From Marinobacterium halophilum (GTDB lineage Bacteria > Pseudomonadota > Gammaproteobacteria > Pseudomonadales > Balneatricaceae): a DNA stretch of 42,116 nt. The stretch lies in assembly GCF_003014615.1 (NCBI RefSeq), contig NZ_PYGI01000028.1, positions 1-42,116 on the forward strand, read 5' to 3'. How positions within the stretch are numbered: the stretch's first letter is position 1; every line of letters starts with the position of its first letter. Shown here piece by piece: positions 7,275 through 17,387 of the stretch. Made by a program: the position numbers and the translations under genes. The notes below the pieces were generated by a model. The model was not told the origin of the DNA. It was given only the letters and a program-made list of their open reading frames with translations, and did not search any database.

Positions 7275-7673
7275 ATGATTTTTACCCTCGTCGTACATAC
7301 AGCCCCCTACCAATCACCGACGGCTGCAACCGCATTAAGGTTTGCCCGTGCCGTGATTGCGGGTGGACACCAGATTCACCGCGTCTTTTTTTACCGCGAC
7401 GGCGTATACAACGCCAACGCATTGGCATCACCACCGCGTGATGAGCAACACATTCCTCAGCAATGGCAACAGCTGGCGGAGGAGCATCAACTGGATATGG
7501 TGGTGTGTATTGCTGCAGCCGTACGTCGCGGCATCCTCAATGCCGATGAAGCAAAACGCTACGAAAAGGACGGCTATAATCTGGCTGAGGGTTTTGAACT
7601 GTCCGGGTTGGGACAGTTGGTTGAAGCCAGTCTGAAGTCTGATCGTGTTATTACGTTTGGAGGCCAGCGATGA
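7275..7673 (+). CDS. tusD: Sulfurtransferase complex subunit TusD
   Basis: 132 residues, DsrE-like fold. TusD takes persulfide sulfur from TusA and passes it to TusE for 2-thiouridine synthesis at the wobble base of tRNA Lys, Glu and Gln. The acceptor cysteine is C78 (DMVVCIAAAVRRGI), at the same number as in E. coli TusD. The N-terminus MIFTLVVHTAPYQSPTAATA is typical. It opens the tusDCBE run; its stop overlaps the tusC start by 4 nt (7670-7673), which indicates translational coupling. No clear ribosome binding site beyond AGGCCA. Confidence 0.95.
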   Translation: MIFTLVVHTAPYQSPTAATALRFARAVIAGGHQIHRVFFYRDGVYNANALASPPRDEQHIPQQWQQLAEEHQLDMVVCIAAAVRRGILNADEAKRYEKDGYNLAEGFELSGLGQLVEASLKSDRVITFGGQR

Positions 7674-8032
7674 ATCGAAAATCGATACTGGTTATCTGCC
7701 GTACAGCGCCCTATGGCTCATCAGCCGCAAGAGACGCTCTGGATATTGCACTCAGCGGCACAGTATTCGACATGCCTGTTTCGCTCCTGCTGCTTGATGA
7801 TGCTGTCTTGCAGCTGCTACAGAACCAGAACAGCGCATTGATCGGCGAGAAGAATATCAATGCGATGCTGGGTGCGCTTCCGCTATACGATATCGAACAG
7901 GTATATACCAGCATGCAGAGCTTGGCCCTGCATGGTCTTGAAGCCGTTCAGCTCGAACCACGACCGACCGTTCTTGACAGTTCCGAGCTGCAGGCCCTGA
8001 TTAACCGTCATGAGATTGTATTGAGCGTATGA
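7670..8032 (+). CDS. tusC: Sulfurtransferase complex subunit TusC
   Basis: 120 residues, DsrF-like. TusC is a structural subunit of the TusBCD heterohexamer and lacks its own catalytic cysteine. The opening KSILVICRTAPYGSSAARDA and LDIALSGTVFDMPVSLLLLD are typical of the family. It overlaps tusD by 4 nt upstream and tusB by 4 nt downstream, so the three are expected to be made in balanced amounts. Confidence 0.95.
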   Translation: MNRKSILVICRTAPYGSSAARDALDIALSGTVFDMPVSLLLLDDAVLQLLQNQNSALIGEKNINAMLGALPLYDIEQVYTSMQSLALHGLEAVQLEPRPTVLDSSELQALINRHEIVLSV

Positions 8033-8310
8033 CACTGCATATTTTGAATACTCCTCCAAGCAACCGTACGGCCTTCATGAGCTGTAGTGAAGCTTTGAGC
8101 GAGCAGGACACGCTTCTATTGATCGAAGAAGCCACCTACTGGCTGCTGCCGCACCATCGCCCACTGCTGGCCAAGCTGCCCGCCCGCGTGGTGGCATTAG
8201 CCCCTGATCGCATGGCGCGAGGCATCATCGCCGATGGTTTCAACGAGGTTGACGATGCCGGTTTTGTCGAACTGACCATCAAGCATGAACCTGTTGTCAG
8301 CTGGTTTTAA
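8029..8310 (+). CDS. tusB: Sulfurtransferase complex subunit TusB
   Basis: 93 residues, DsrH-like third subunit of the TusBCD sulfur relay. It shows MTLHILNTPPSNRTAF, a central LIEEATYWLL segment and the C-terminal VELTIKHEPVVSWF, the usual ending (family consensus K..k..sWF). No cysteine at the DsrH position: residue S20-C is near the N-terminus only. It overlaps tusC by 4 nt and abuts tusE directly. Confidence 0.93.
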   Translation: MTLHILNTPPSNRTAFMSCSEALSEQDTLLLIEEATYWLLPHHRPLLAKLPARVVALAPDRMARGIIADGFNEVDDAGFVELTIKHEPVVSWF

Positions 8311-8646
8311 ATGATGCAATTATTGATTGATGACCAGACGATTGCTCTGGATGAAGAAGGTTACCTGTACAACCTTGAACAATGGACGCCTGAAGTGGCA
8401 CGCCTGCTGGCGCAAGAAGAATCGCTGGAACTCACGGATGCGCATTGGGAAATTATCCACCTGCTGCGTGAATTCTATCAGCAGTTTCAGCTATCCCCTG
8501 CCATGCGCCCTTTGGTCAAGGCCGTTGCGGCCAAACTTGGGAAAGACAAGGGCCGCAGTATCTACCTGATGCAACTGTTTCCAGGAAGTCCGGCAAAGGT
8601 TATAGCTCGCCTTGCTGGCCTGCCCAAGCCGGATAATTGCCTGTAA
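8311..8646 (+). CDS. tusE: TusE/DsrC family sulfur-relay protein
   Basis: 111 residues, DsrC fold. TusE accepts sulfur from TusD and hands it to the MnmA-tRNA complex. The acceptor cysteine is the penultimate residue (PDNCL, C110), as required. The conserved block GRSIYLMQLFPGSPAKVIAR is also present. The start follows the tusB stop without a gap; a second ATG at 8314 is equally usable and no ribosome binding site is seen, so translation is probably coupled. Its stop overlaps the next ATG by one base (TAATG). The gene belongs here functionally: all four relay subunits lie in order, while tusA and mnmA are outside the window. Confidence 0.95.
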   Translation: MMQLLIDDQTIALDEEGYLYNLEQWTPEVARLLAQEESLELTDAHWEIIHLLREFYQQFQLSPAMRPLVKAVAAKLGKDKGRSIYLMQLFPGSPAKVIARLAGLPKPDNCL

Positions 8647-9446
8647 TGAGTACGCTGAAGTTTGCCGCCAACCTGAGCCTTCTGTTTACTGAACGACCAT
8701 TACTTGAACGCTTTTCCGCAGCTCGAGCAGCCGGATTTGATGCGGTTGAGATCCAGTTCCCTTACAGCCTTGAGCGTGAGTGCATTCAGCGCGAACTGAA
8801 AGCTCATCAGTTGGAGCTGGTACTGATCAACATTCCAGCCGGTGATTGGGAGGCTGGTGAGCGTGGTTTGGCATGCTTGCCAGGCCGTGAAGCCGAATTT
8901 TCCGTAGCGGTTAATCAGGCCATTGAGTGGGCACAACAATTAGGCGTGCCCAGGCTGAACTGCCTTGCCGGCGTACGCCCGCAGGGTATCTCTGTCGAGC
9001 AGAGCAAACACACTCTGGCACACAACCTCACACTGGCTGCCGATCGTTGCCACAGTGCCGGTATCCAGCTGATGATCGAGGCGATTAATACCCAAGATAT
9101 TCCGGGCTTTTGTCTGCATCAGAGTGCCCAGGTCATCGATTTGATCGATCAATTGCAACTGCCAAGCACGGCCTTGCAGTATGATGTTTATCATATGCAG
9201 ATCATGGAAGGGAATCTGATCTCGACTTTGCAGCAAAATGCAGACAAAATCGGACACATACAGATCGCTGATGTCCCAGGTCGCCATGAACCGGGAACAG
9301 GCGAAATAAATTATACCAATCTGTTCAGGGCACTTGAGCAAATCGGCTACTCAGGCCATATTAGCCTTGAATACAATCCCAAAGCCACAACCGAAGCTGG
9401 ACTGGGGTGGTTGGCAACTTGGATGACACAGGACAGAACGCGATGA
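8646..9446 (+). CDS. hyi: Hydroxypyruvate isomerase family TIM-barrel protein
   Basis: 266 residues, an AP-endonuclease-2-like TIM barrel. The pattern KFAANLSLLFTERPLLERFS, then EIQFPY, LINIPAGDWEAGERGLACLP, LMIEAIN, YDVYHMQIMEG, HIQIADVPGRHEPGTGEINY and ISLEYNPK matches hydroxypyruvate isomerase/OtnI-type proteins, with metal-site E (MIEAIN), D and H (YDVYHMQ), H (HIQIAD) and the last E (LEYNP). These enzymes interconvert hydroxypyruvate and tartronate semialdehyde or related sugar acids; the exact substrate cannot be read from sequence. A TTG at 8637 is rejected; ATG 8646 overlaps the tusE stop. No glyoxylate genes are adjacent, so its place in the tus-cheW string is unexplained. Confidence 0.8.
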   Translation: MSTLKFAANLSLLFTERPLLERFSAARAAGFDAVEIQFPYSLERECIQRELKAHQLELVLINIPAGDWEAGERGLACLPGREAEFSVAVNQAIEWAQQLGVPRLNCLAGVRPQGISVEQSKHTLAHNLTLAADRCHSAGIQLMIEAINTQDIPGFCLHQSAQVIDLIDQLQLPSTALQYDVYHMQIMEGNLISTLQQNADKIGHIQIADVPGRHEPGTGEINYTNLFRALEQIGYSGHISLEYNPKATTEAGLGWLATWMTQDRTR

Positions 9447-10003
9447 GCTTGAATGCAGCGGCTGAGTACTTGAAGACATTACAGGATGGGCAACAAGCCG
9501 AGTCGGAACATTCCCGACGCGCCCAACAAGAGGAAGTTGTCTATCACCAATGGGCTACCTTCCGCGTCGACAATGAGCTTTACGGCATTGATGTCATGCA
9601 GGTCAAGGAAGTGTTGCGCTTCAGCGAAATCACTCCGGTACCTGGTGCAGACAGCTCCATTCTTGGCATCATCAACCTGCGCGGCAATGTGGTTACGGTC
9701 ATCGATACGCGGCAGATGTTTGGCTTGCCACTGGTTCCCTATGATGACAATACTCGCGTTATCGTAGTTGAGTTCAACGAGCAGGAAGTGCTTGGCCTGG
9801 TTGTCGACAGCGTTGATGAAGTGATTAACCTGCCACACAATGACGTTGACCGAGCGCCGAGCGTATCAGGTGACGATGCGACCAAGCGATTCGTGCAAGG
9901 CGTATGCTACTACAACAACATTCTGATCATCCTGCTGGATCTGACCAAAATGTTGCTCAGCATTACCCCACTGACAGAAGAAGAACTGGTAACCGGTTAC
10001 TGA
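9443..10003 (+). CDS. CheW-like chemotaxis coupling protein (orphan)
   Basis: 186 residues with one CheW domain (about 35-180). After a polar N-terminal tail come WATFRVDNELYGIDVMQVKE, the loop ITPVPGADSSILGIINLRGN (the CheA/receptor contact region) and VVTVIDTRQMFGLP, all typical. CheW joins receptors to the CheA kinase in arrays. No cheA, receptor or other chemotaxis gene is nearby. The start ATG 9443 overlaps the preceding stop (ATGA) with AGGACAG upstream; the longer frame from 9407 lies inside that gene. Its placement at the end of a metabolic operon suggests a secondary CheW or one serving a separate signalling complex. Confidence 0.9.
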   Translation: MSLNAAAEYLKTLQDGQQAESEHSRRAQQEEVVYHQWATFRVDNELYGIDVMQVKEVLRFSEITPVPGADSSILGIINLRGNVVTVIDTRQMFGLPLVPYDDNTRVIVVEFNEQEVLGLVVDSVDEVINLPHNDVDRAPSVSGDDATKRFVQGVCYYNNILIILLDLTKMLLSITPLTEEELVTGY

Positions 10004-10021
10004 TAGTTGTCGCGTGATCTC

Positions 10022-10048
10022 CCATCCGGCCTGTCAACGGTCGGATGG
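10022..10048. terminator. Hairpin between convergent cheW and radical SAM gene
   Basis: A 10-bp stem including one G-U pair (ccatccggcc, 10022-10031; ggtcggatgg, 10039-10048) with loop tgtcaac lies between the two converging genes. There is no T-run in either direction, so a terminator role is inferred from position. Confidence 0.45.
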
Positions 10049-10054
10049 AGCTCG

Positions 10055-10957
10055 TTAGAACCCACTTCCGTGGCACCGTGGAATCTCATGCGCCGCCGCA
10101 TAATCGATGGCAGCATCGATTTGAGCGAGAAGATTGTCTTTATCTCGACCTAGTACGCCTTTCAATACCAGACTGTTCGAGACATGGTCACTGCGGAAAA
10201 TGGTCTGTTCCAGTTCCGTCGCCGCGATCAGTTGGCGCATTTCCTGAAACAGCCCCTGAGTATCCAATGGGTGGAACTGCCCGCCAAACCCTGCCCTTAC
10301 CCGCGCCTCCGCATCACGCTTGAAGAACAGTACCAGCGTTGCCAGATATTCAGGCTGTACCGCATTGACCAAACGGGCGGACGCACGTGCATGAGCTTCG
10401 CTATACACTCGACCTCCGGCACCATTGATCAGCATAACGGAACGTTTGATACCTGCTTCACCGGCCTTGATCAGCGCCTCAGCCGTCGAATCGAAGGTTT
10501 CGCCCTTGTCAAAAGCCGCCAGAACCTGATCACAGCCACTTTCTGCACCCATGTAGATCAGATTGAGGCCCAGTTCGCGAAGCTGGCTGAGCTCGGCTAC
10601 GCTCTTGCGTGCAAGATTGGATGGCAAGCAGTAAGCCGATACCCGTCGTACATGTGGCAAGTGCGTGCGAATGGCCCGCAGAATAGCACTCAGCCGCCGT
10701 ACCGACAGCGCCATTGCATCGCCATCGGCGAGGAAGACCCGACGCACCCCTGGTAGCATGCGGCCGCAGCGTTCTATTTCAGCCAATACATCAGCTTCAG
10801 GCTTGGGTCGAAATCGTTTGTGCTCATCGGTATACATGTCACAGAAGGTGCAGCGGTTCCAGCTGCACCCATTGGTGACCTGCAGAATCAGTGAATCGGC
10901 CTCGCTGGGAGGCCGAAAGACAGGTTCAATATAATCAACCGGAGGCGTGTAATACAT
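10055..10957 (-). CDS. Radical SAM protein of unknown substrate
   Basis: 300 residues. The motif NGCSWNRCTFCDMY supplies the three cysteines (CxxxxCxxC) for a 4Fe-4S cluster that reductively cleaves S-adenosylmethionine; the four-residue first spacing differs from the classic CxxxCxxC. RRVFLADGDAMAL and LNLIYMGAESGCDQVL fit the rest of the partial TIM barrel (GxDA and ESGxD elements as in Elp3/YgiQ/HemN-type proteins). No C-terminal auxiliary cluster or B12 domain is visible. It follows tatD by 6 nt on the same strand and is probably the last gene of the fabF-to-tatD operon. The substrate is not predictable. Confidence 0.85.
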   Translation of the reverse strand: MYYTPPVDYIEPVFRPPSEADSLILQVTNGCSWNRCTFCDMYTDEHKRFRPKPEADVLAEIERCGRMLPGVRRVFLADGDAMALSVRRLSAILRAIRTHLPHVRRVSAYCLPSNLARKSVAELSQLRELGLNLIYMGAESGCDQVLAAFDKGETFDSTAEALIKAGEAGIKRSVMLINGAGGRVYSEAHARASARLVNAVQPEYLATLVLFFKRDAEARVRAGFGGQFHPLDTQGLFQEMRQLIAATELEQTIFRSDHVSNSLVLKGVLGRDKDNLLAQIDAAIDYAAAHEIPRCHGSGF

Positions 10958-10963
10958 GGCAGA

Positions 10964-11746
10964 TCAACTGGCGCGCGTGCGTTTGAACAACTGATGGAAA
11001 TTGGCCGTGGTCTGTTCGGCAACCGCTTCTACCGAGATTCCCTTGAGCTCGGCAACGCAGGCAGCAACTTCGGCGACATAGGCTGGTTGATTCTGCTTGC
11101 CGCGATACGGCACCGGGGCCAGATAAGGCGAATCGGTTTCCACCAGCAGGCGCTCAAGCGGTACAGCTTTTACTACCTCTCGCAACTCAGCTGCATTACG
11201 GAAGCTGATAATGCCGGAAAAGGAGATCATATAACCCAAATCCAGTGCTGCCTTGGCCATATCCAGAGATTCGGTGAAGCAATGCAATACACCTGCCGAC
11301 TCGGTATTGCCATGCTCACGGATCAGGCGAATGGTATCTTCACGCGCATCACGGGTATGCACAATCACCGGCAGATCCAGGGCACCCGCCAGTTCAAGAT
11401 GACCGGCAAAACTGGCCTGTTGCTGCTCAAGCGCATCGGTGGAGTAGTAGTAATCCAGACCGGTTTCACCCAGCGCGACCACACGGGGATCGGCCGCCAA
11501 TTGCGCCAGTCGTTCGCGGTCAAATGGACTTTCTTCAACGTGCAGCGGATGTGTACCCGCAGAAAACCAAACGTTATCAAAACGGCTGGCTGTCTGATAC
11601 ATGCTGTCAAATGCGTTGAGGTCAACGCACACACACAGCATCTTCTCGACCTGCTTCGCCTGCGCAGCAGCAATGACGTTATCCAGAGTGTTGTCATGCC
11701 GGCTCAGGTCCAGCATATCAAGGTGGCAATGCGAGTCTATTAACAT
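10964..11746 (-). CDS. tatD: TatD-family metal-dependent hydrolase
   Basis: 260 residues, amidohydrolase-like TIM barrel of the TatD/YcfH group of metal-dependent nucleases. Visible are MLIDSHCHLDMLDL (metal HxH), GTHPLHV, ALGETGLDYYY (metal Glu), VIVHTRDA, LHCFTES and LLVETDSPYLAPVPYRGKQN (metal Asp). The in-frame extension to 11944 runs into pilZ and is not used; ATG 11746 gives the standard start. It lies 16 bp after pilZ in the holB-pilZ-tatD order seen in E. coli (ycfH) and Pseudomonas. Confidence 0.93.
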   Translation of the reverse strand: MLIDSHCHLDMLDLSRHDNTLDNVIAAAQAKQVEKMLCVCVDLNAFDSMYQTASRFDNVWFSAGTHPLHVEESPFDRERLAQLAADPRVVALGETGLDYYYSTDALEQQQASFAGHLELAGALDLPVIVHTRDAREDTIRLIREHGNTESAGVLHCFTESLDMAKAALDLGYMISFSGIISFRNAAELREVVKAVPLERLLVETDSPYLAPVPYRGKQNQPAYVAEVAACVAELKGISVEAVAEQTTANFHQLFKRTRAS

Positions 11747-11762
11747 CTGATCTCTACTGACT

Positions 11763-12113
11763 TTACAAAGTATTGGTGCGGCGACCGGATCCATCCATCC
11801 CCGCAAGGTAGGTTTCGATCTTACGGACCAGGGCGGAATCATCGCCGGACAGCTGAATGCCGATACCTGGCGTGCGTCCACTCTGCGCTGCTTTTGGCGT
11901 AACCCAAACGACTTTGCCGGTAACAGGCACTTTATCCGGCTCATCCATCAGCATAAGCAGCATAAATACCTCTTCCCCCAGCTGGTAGGTGCGGGTCGTG
12001 GGAATGAACAGGCCGCCATTGGTCACGAACGGCATATAAGCCTTGTACAGACTTTCCTTGTTGTCGATTGACAGCGATAAAATACCGTGGCTGATACGCG
12101 GTATGATGGACAT
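11763..12113 (-). CDS. pilZ: Type IV pilus assembly PilZ protein
   Basis: 116 residues, single PilZ domain. The sequence ILSLSIDNKESLYKAYMPFV, then NGGLFIPTTRTYQLGEEVFM and GKVVWVTP matches the PilZ of Pseudomonas, needed for type IV pilus biogenesis. As in that protein, the c-di-GMP-binding RxxxR and D/NxSxxG motifs are absent, so it is not expected to bind the nucleotide. It lies between holB (13-bp gap) and tatD, the same place as in Pseudomonas. The pilus genes themselves are not in the window. Confidence 0.92.
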   Translation of the reverse strand: MSIIPRISHGILSLSIDNKESLYKAYMPFVTNGGLFIPTTRTYQLGEEVFMLLMLMDEPDKVPVTGKVVWVTPKAAQSGRTPGIGIQLSGDDSALVRKIETYLAGMDGSGRRTNTL

Positions 12114-12126
12114 GAACTCAACACTC

Positions 12127-13753
<1,627 letters not shown>

Positions 13754-14788
13754 TCAGTTCTCCGGTGAAGAGCGATAATCTGCACGTCGTTGCAGCTGAT
13801 AGCGGCGTACGGCACGGTTGTGCTCCTGTAGCGAGCTGGAAAAATGGTGCGAACCATCTCCCTTGGCGACAAAGTAAAGTGTTTTACCGGCGGCAGGATT
13901 GACGGCTGCCTCAATAGCTTCGCGGCCCACCAGCGCGATCGGTGTCGGCGGCAACCCTGTTATGACGTAAGTATTCCAGGGCGTTGGTCGGCGCAGGTCG
14001 GCGCGGGTAATATTGCCTTGATAGCGGTCCCCCATACCATAGATAACGGTAGGGTCAGTCTGCAGTCGCATGCCACGCTCCAGACGACGGGCGAATACAC
14101 CAGCAATCTGGTTGCGCTCCGCCGGTACAGCCGTCTCTTTCTCGATAATCGACGCCAGGATCAGGGCCTCGTAAGGCGTGTCATAGGGCAGATTCTTGGC
14201 GCGATCTTGCCATGCCGCTTCCAGCACTCGCTGAAGATCCTCATGTGCCCGCGTCAGCAACTGCAGATCTGTCATGCCGCGCTTGAAGTGGTAGGTTTCT
14301 GCCAGGAACAGGCCCTCGAGCGAATCGGCATCACTGCCCAGCCGGTCAAGCAAATCGGCATCACTCAGATTATCCAGTGTGTGCTTAAGCTGATCATTAC
14401 TCATCAAGGCCTGCTTCAGCTGCTTGAACGTCGTGCCTTCAATCAAAGTGAAGGTGTAATCAAGCGTATCCCCCTCAACGACCTTGTTCAGCAGCTGAGT
14501 CAATGTCATCCCGGGTTCAAGGCGGTATTCACCAGCCTTTATTCGGGTCACTGCAGGATTCAGATACGCCTCCAGTCGCAACCAGAGGTAGTTATCGACA
14601 AACCCGGCCGTTTCGAGCTGAGTGGCGAACTGGCGGTACCAGGTGCCGGGCTCAACGATCAGCGTTTGTGCCTCAGTGATCGGCAACGGCTGCTCCAGTT
14701 TTCGTTGCAGCTGGTTATAACCACTCCAGGCAAGTACGCCAACCAATAGTATCAGCAGGAAAACAGCCAACATTAGTTTCTTCAGCAT
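13754..14788 (-). CDS. mltG: Endolytic murein transglycosylase MltG
   Basis: 344 residues. Inner-membrane lytic transglycosylase (YceG) that cuts nascent peptidoglycan strands and so sets glycan length. One N-terminal membrane segment (KLMLAVFLLILLVGVLAW), a LysM-like subdomain (about 45-115: EPGTWYRQFATQLETAGFVD) and the YceG catalytic domain follow. The catalytic glutamate lies in ASIIEKETAVPAERNQIAGV, followed by RRLERGMRLQTDPTVIYGMG and LRRPTPWNTY. The longer frame from 14899 is rejected because ATG 14788 starts just before the membrane segment and overlaps pabC by 7 nt. Confidence 0.94.
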   Translation of the reverse strand: MLKKLMLAVFLLILLVGVLAWSGYNQLQRKLEQPLPITEAQTLIVEPGTWYRQFATQLETAGFVDNYLWLRLEAYLNPAVTRIKAGEYRLEPGMTLTQLLNKVVEGDTLDYTFTLIEGTTFKQLKQALMSNDQLKHTLDNLSDADLLDRLGSDADSLEGLFLAETYHFKRGMTDLQLLTRAHEDLQRVLEAAWQDRAKNLPYDTPYEALILASIIEKETAVPAERNQIAGVFARRLERGMRLQTDPTVIYGMGDRYQGNITRADLRRPTPWNTYVITGLPPTPIALVGREAIEAAVNPAAGKTLYFVAKGDGSHHFSSSLQEHNRAVRRYQLQRRADYRSSPEN

Positions 14789-15609
14789 TGCACCATCCGT
14801 TGTTTCAAAGCCAATTGCAATCGGCGTGTATATTCGCCCAACGCATAGTCCCGCGACTCCAGCCGGGTAATCGGCCAGATGCCGATCAAGCTGTTGCATA
14901 CCAGCAATTCATCAGCCGCTTCAATATCCACAGGGGTGTAGCTCCCCGTCTCGATCTGTAATCCAAGCATCGGCGCCAATTGCAGTAACTGATTGCGTAT
15001 AATCCCCTCTACACCCGCCTGATCCAGATTCGGAGTGCAGAACCGGTTGCCGCGAATGAAGCACAGGTTGCTCATTGTGCCTTCGACAACAAACCCTCGT
15101 GTATCGCACACTAAGCCTTCACGGATATCGGGGTCCCGCCACTCATTGCGCGCCAATACCTGTTCCAGACGATTCAAGTGTTTAATGCCGCTCAGCAATG
15201 GCTGGCAGGCCAGTTGCGTCTGACACCAGCGCACGCGAACACCCCGCTCAGGTGAACCTGGATATTCCGGCATGGGAGACAGGATCAAAATACGCTGTGG
15301 CGCAGCCGGGTCAGGTGTCAGATATCCGCGCCCACCTGAGCCACATGTCAGGATGATTTTGAGCACAGCGGGGCCGGTAATCGGTTCTAGCTGCTGGAGA
15401 TCGCGCTCCAGCTGGTACGACAGACGATCAGAGGGGATTCCAAGGCGCTTACACCCCAGCAGCAGGCGCTGCAGGTGCTCAGCATAGAAAATGGGCATCC
15501 CATCGATAATGGGAAGGGTTTCAAACAGGCCGTGGCCATACGCCAGACCACGATCGGCAATGCCGATCTGGTCTGCTGGCTGGCCATTGATCAACACATA
15601 CGGCTGCAT
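14782..15609 (-). CDS. pabC: Aminodeoxychorismate lyase
   Basis: 275 residues, fold-type IV PLP enzyme making 4-aminobenzoate from 4-amino-4-deoxychorismate for folate synthesis. Typical elements are ADRGLAYGHGLFETLPI, the PLP lysine in SGIKHLNRLEQVLARNEW, REGLVCDTRGFVVEGTMSNL and GVEGIIRNQLL. It lies 33 bp after fabF and overlaps mltG. The fabF-pabC-mltG order is that of E. coli. Branched-chain aminotransferases share the fold, but length, context and ending fit PabC. Confidence 0.94.
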   Translation of the reverse strand: MQPYVLINGQPADQIGIADRGLAYGHGLFETLPIIDGMPIFYAEHLQRLLLGCKRLGIPSDRLSYQLERDLQQLEPITGPAVLKIILTCGSGGRGYLTPDPAAPQRILILSPMPEYPGSPERGVRVRWCQTQLACQPLLSGIKHLNRLEQVLARNEWRDPDIREGLVCDTRGFVVEGTMSNLCFIRGNRFCTPNLDQAGVEGIIRNQLLQLAPMLGLQIETGSYTPVDIEAADELLVCNSLIGIWPITRLESRDYALGEYTRRLQLALKQRMVQC

Positions 15610-15642
15610 CGGTATCCGGAGGGCCTCAGCCCTCCTCGCCCC

Positions 15643-16881
15643 TTAGATGCGATTGAAAATCAGGGTACCGTTGGTACCACCGAAGCCGAAGGAGTTGGAC
15701 ATGGCGGCCTCAATTCTGCATTCCTGAGCAGTATGTGCAACGTAGTTCAGGTCACAGCCTTCGGACGGGTTGTCCAGGTTGATCGTCGGTGGCGCTACCT
15801 GATCACGCAAGGCCAACACGCAGAATGCGGCCTCAACAGCACCGGCGGCACCCAGCAGGTGTCCGGTCATTGACTTGGTTGAGCTCATGCGCAACTGCTC
15901 GACAGCACTGCCAAGCACGCGCTTGGCAGCATTGGACTCGGCAATGTCACCTGCAGGAGTTGATGTGCCATGTGCGTTGACGTACTGAATACGGTCAGCC
16001 GGCAGAGCCGCATCGTTGATCGCATTCTGCATCGACAGTCCTGCACCGGCACCGTTTTCCGGCGGCGCAGTCATATGGAAGGCATCATCCGACATGCCAA
16101 AACCTGACAGTTCACAATAGATGTTTGCGCCACGTGCTTTGGCGTGCTCGTACTCTTCCAGAATCAGTACGCCGGCACCATCACCGAGTACAAAGCCGTC
16201 ACGGTCTCGATCCCAGGGGCGACTGGCCGCTTCCGGAGCATCATTGCGTGTCGATAGCGCTCGGGCTGCCGAGAAGCCTGCTACGCCCAGAGGGGTCGTT
16301 GCCATTTCAGCACCGCCCGCGACCATGACATCTGCGTCACCATACTGGATCATGCGCATGGCATGTCCGATATTGTGCGTACCGGTAGTACATGCCGTGG
16401 TGATCGCAATGTTTGGGCCACGGAAACCGTATTTGATCGCCACATTGCCCGAAATCATATTGATGATACTGCCCGGAACGAAAAACGGCGATACGCGGCG
16501 CGCACCACTGGCATTCAAAATATCGTGGGTTTTTTCAATCATCGGCAGTCCACCGATGCCTGAACCAATTGCACAACCGATACGGTGTGAATTGGCTTCA
16601 GTAGCTTCAATACCGGAATCGTCGATGGCCTGGGCAGCAGCGACCATTCCATACTGAATGAACAGATCCATCTTGCGTGCATCCTTGGCACTCATGTAAG
16701 GATCCAGATCCAAATCCTTTACCGGTGCAGAGAAGCGAGTTGCAAACTGAGAAGCGTCAAAAAACTCAATTGGCGCTGCACCGCTTTTACCGGCCAGGAT
16801 ATTGCCCCAGGTGTCCTTCACGGTATTGCCCACTGGCGTCAGCAAACCGATACCGGTCACAACGACTTTTCTGCGAGACAT
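15643..16881 (-). CDS. fabF: 3-oxoacyl-[ACP] synthase II
   Basis: 412 residues. Elongating condensing enzyme KAS II of type II fatty acid synthesis. The Cys-His-His triad is C164 ([13 protein letters not shown]), a histidine in [13 protein letters not shown] and one in [18 protein letters not shown]; the C-terminus has [17 protein letters not shown] 16881 has GGAGGAGTAGG just upstream, and the extension to 16911 is not needed. A strong terminator after acpP separates it from acpP, so fabF and pabC onward likely have their own promoter or depend on readthrough. Confidence 0.96.
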   Translation of the reverse strand: MSRRKVVVTGIGLLTPVGNTVKDTWGNILAGKSGAAPIEFFDASQFATRFSAPVKDLDLDPYMSAKDARKMDLFIQYGMVAAAQAIDDSGIEATEANSHRIGCAIGSGIGGLPMIEKTHDILNASGARRVSPFFVPGSIINMISGNVAIKYGFRGPNIAITTACTTGTHNIGHAMRMIQYGDADVMVAGGAEMATTPLGVAGFSAARALSTRNDAPEAASRPWDRDRDGFVLGDGAGVLILEEYEHAKARGANIYCELSGFGMSDDAFHMTAPPENGAGAGLSMQNAINDAALPADRIQYVNAHGTSTPAGDIAESNAAKRVLGSAVEQLRMSSTKSMTGHLLGAAGAVEAAFCVLALRDQVAPPTINLDNPSEGCDLNYVAHTAQECRIEAAMSNSFGFGGTNGTLIFNRI

Positions 16882-16914
16882 CCTACTCCTCCAGCCTTTA
16901 CGGCCTAACAAAAG

Positions 16915-16951
16915 AAAAGCCGCACTATATTCGCATATAGATGCGGCTTTT
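16915..16951 (-). terminator. Rho-independent terminator of acpP
   Basis: A perfect 10-bp stem (aaaagccgca, 16915-16924; tgcggctttt, 16942-16951) encloses an inner ctatat/atatag stem with loop tcgc. On the minus strand it ends in cggcttttcttttg. It lies 22 bp after the acpP stop. Confidence 0.9.
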
Positions 16952-16973
16952 CGACTAATTCTGTCGGGATTGA

Positions 16974-17207
16974 TTACTGATGAGCGTTGATGTAATCGAT
17001 CGCCAGCTGAACGGTAGTGATTTTTTCAGCTTCTTCATCAGGAATCTCGGTTTCGAATTCCTCTTCCAGCGCCATAACCAGCTCTACAGTGTCCAGTGAG
17101 TCAGCGCCCAGATCTTCAACGAAAGAAGCAGCATTAACAACTTCTTCTTCTTTGACGCCCAGCTGTTCAGCGATGATTTTCTTTACGCGCTCTTCAATGT
17201 TACTCAT
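16974..17207 (-). CDS. acpP: Acyl carrier protein
   Basis: 77 residues, very acidic, carrying growing acyl chains on a phosphopantetheine attached to S37 in [18 protein letters not shown]. The length and sequence ([18 protein letters not shown]) are nearly those of E. coli AcpP. It stands alone between 180 bp of upstream non-coding sequence and a strong terminator, suggesting an independent high-level transcript, as for acpP in other gammaproteobacteria. AGGAAGAG lies shortly before the start. Confidence 0.98.
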   Translation of the reverse strand: MSNIEERVKKIIAEQLGVKEEEVVNAASFVEDLGADSLDTVELVMALEEEFETEIPDEEAEKITTVQLAIDYINAHQ

Positions 17208-17387
17208 ATCTCTTCCTATTTTTTCTCAATACCATCACATCGCAGGATGCGACATGGAATTTTAGAAAACCCATTACGCTCTGGCAACACACGTGACGGT
17301 GTAAATTTCATATCCCGTCAGCTGCCGGCCAATTATCAACAAATCCGCGGAAAAAACAAATTTTTATGCATCCGCGCCTGTTTCTAA

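Noticed and set aside
10184-11743. Long plus-strand open frames opposite the radical SAM and tatD genes
   Set aside because: They are antisense shadows of well-recognised minus-strand genes and resemble no family.
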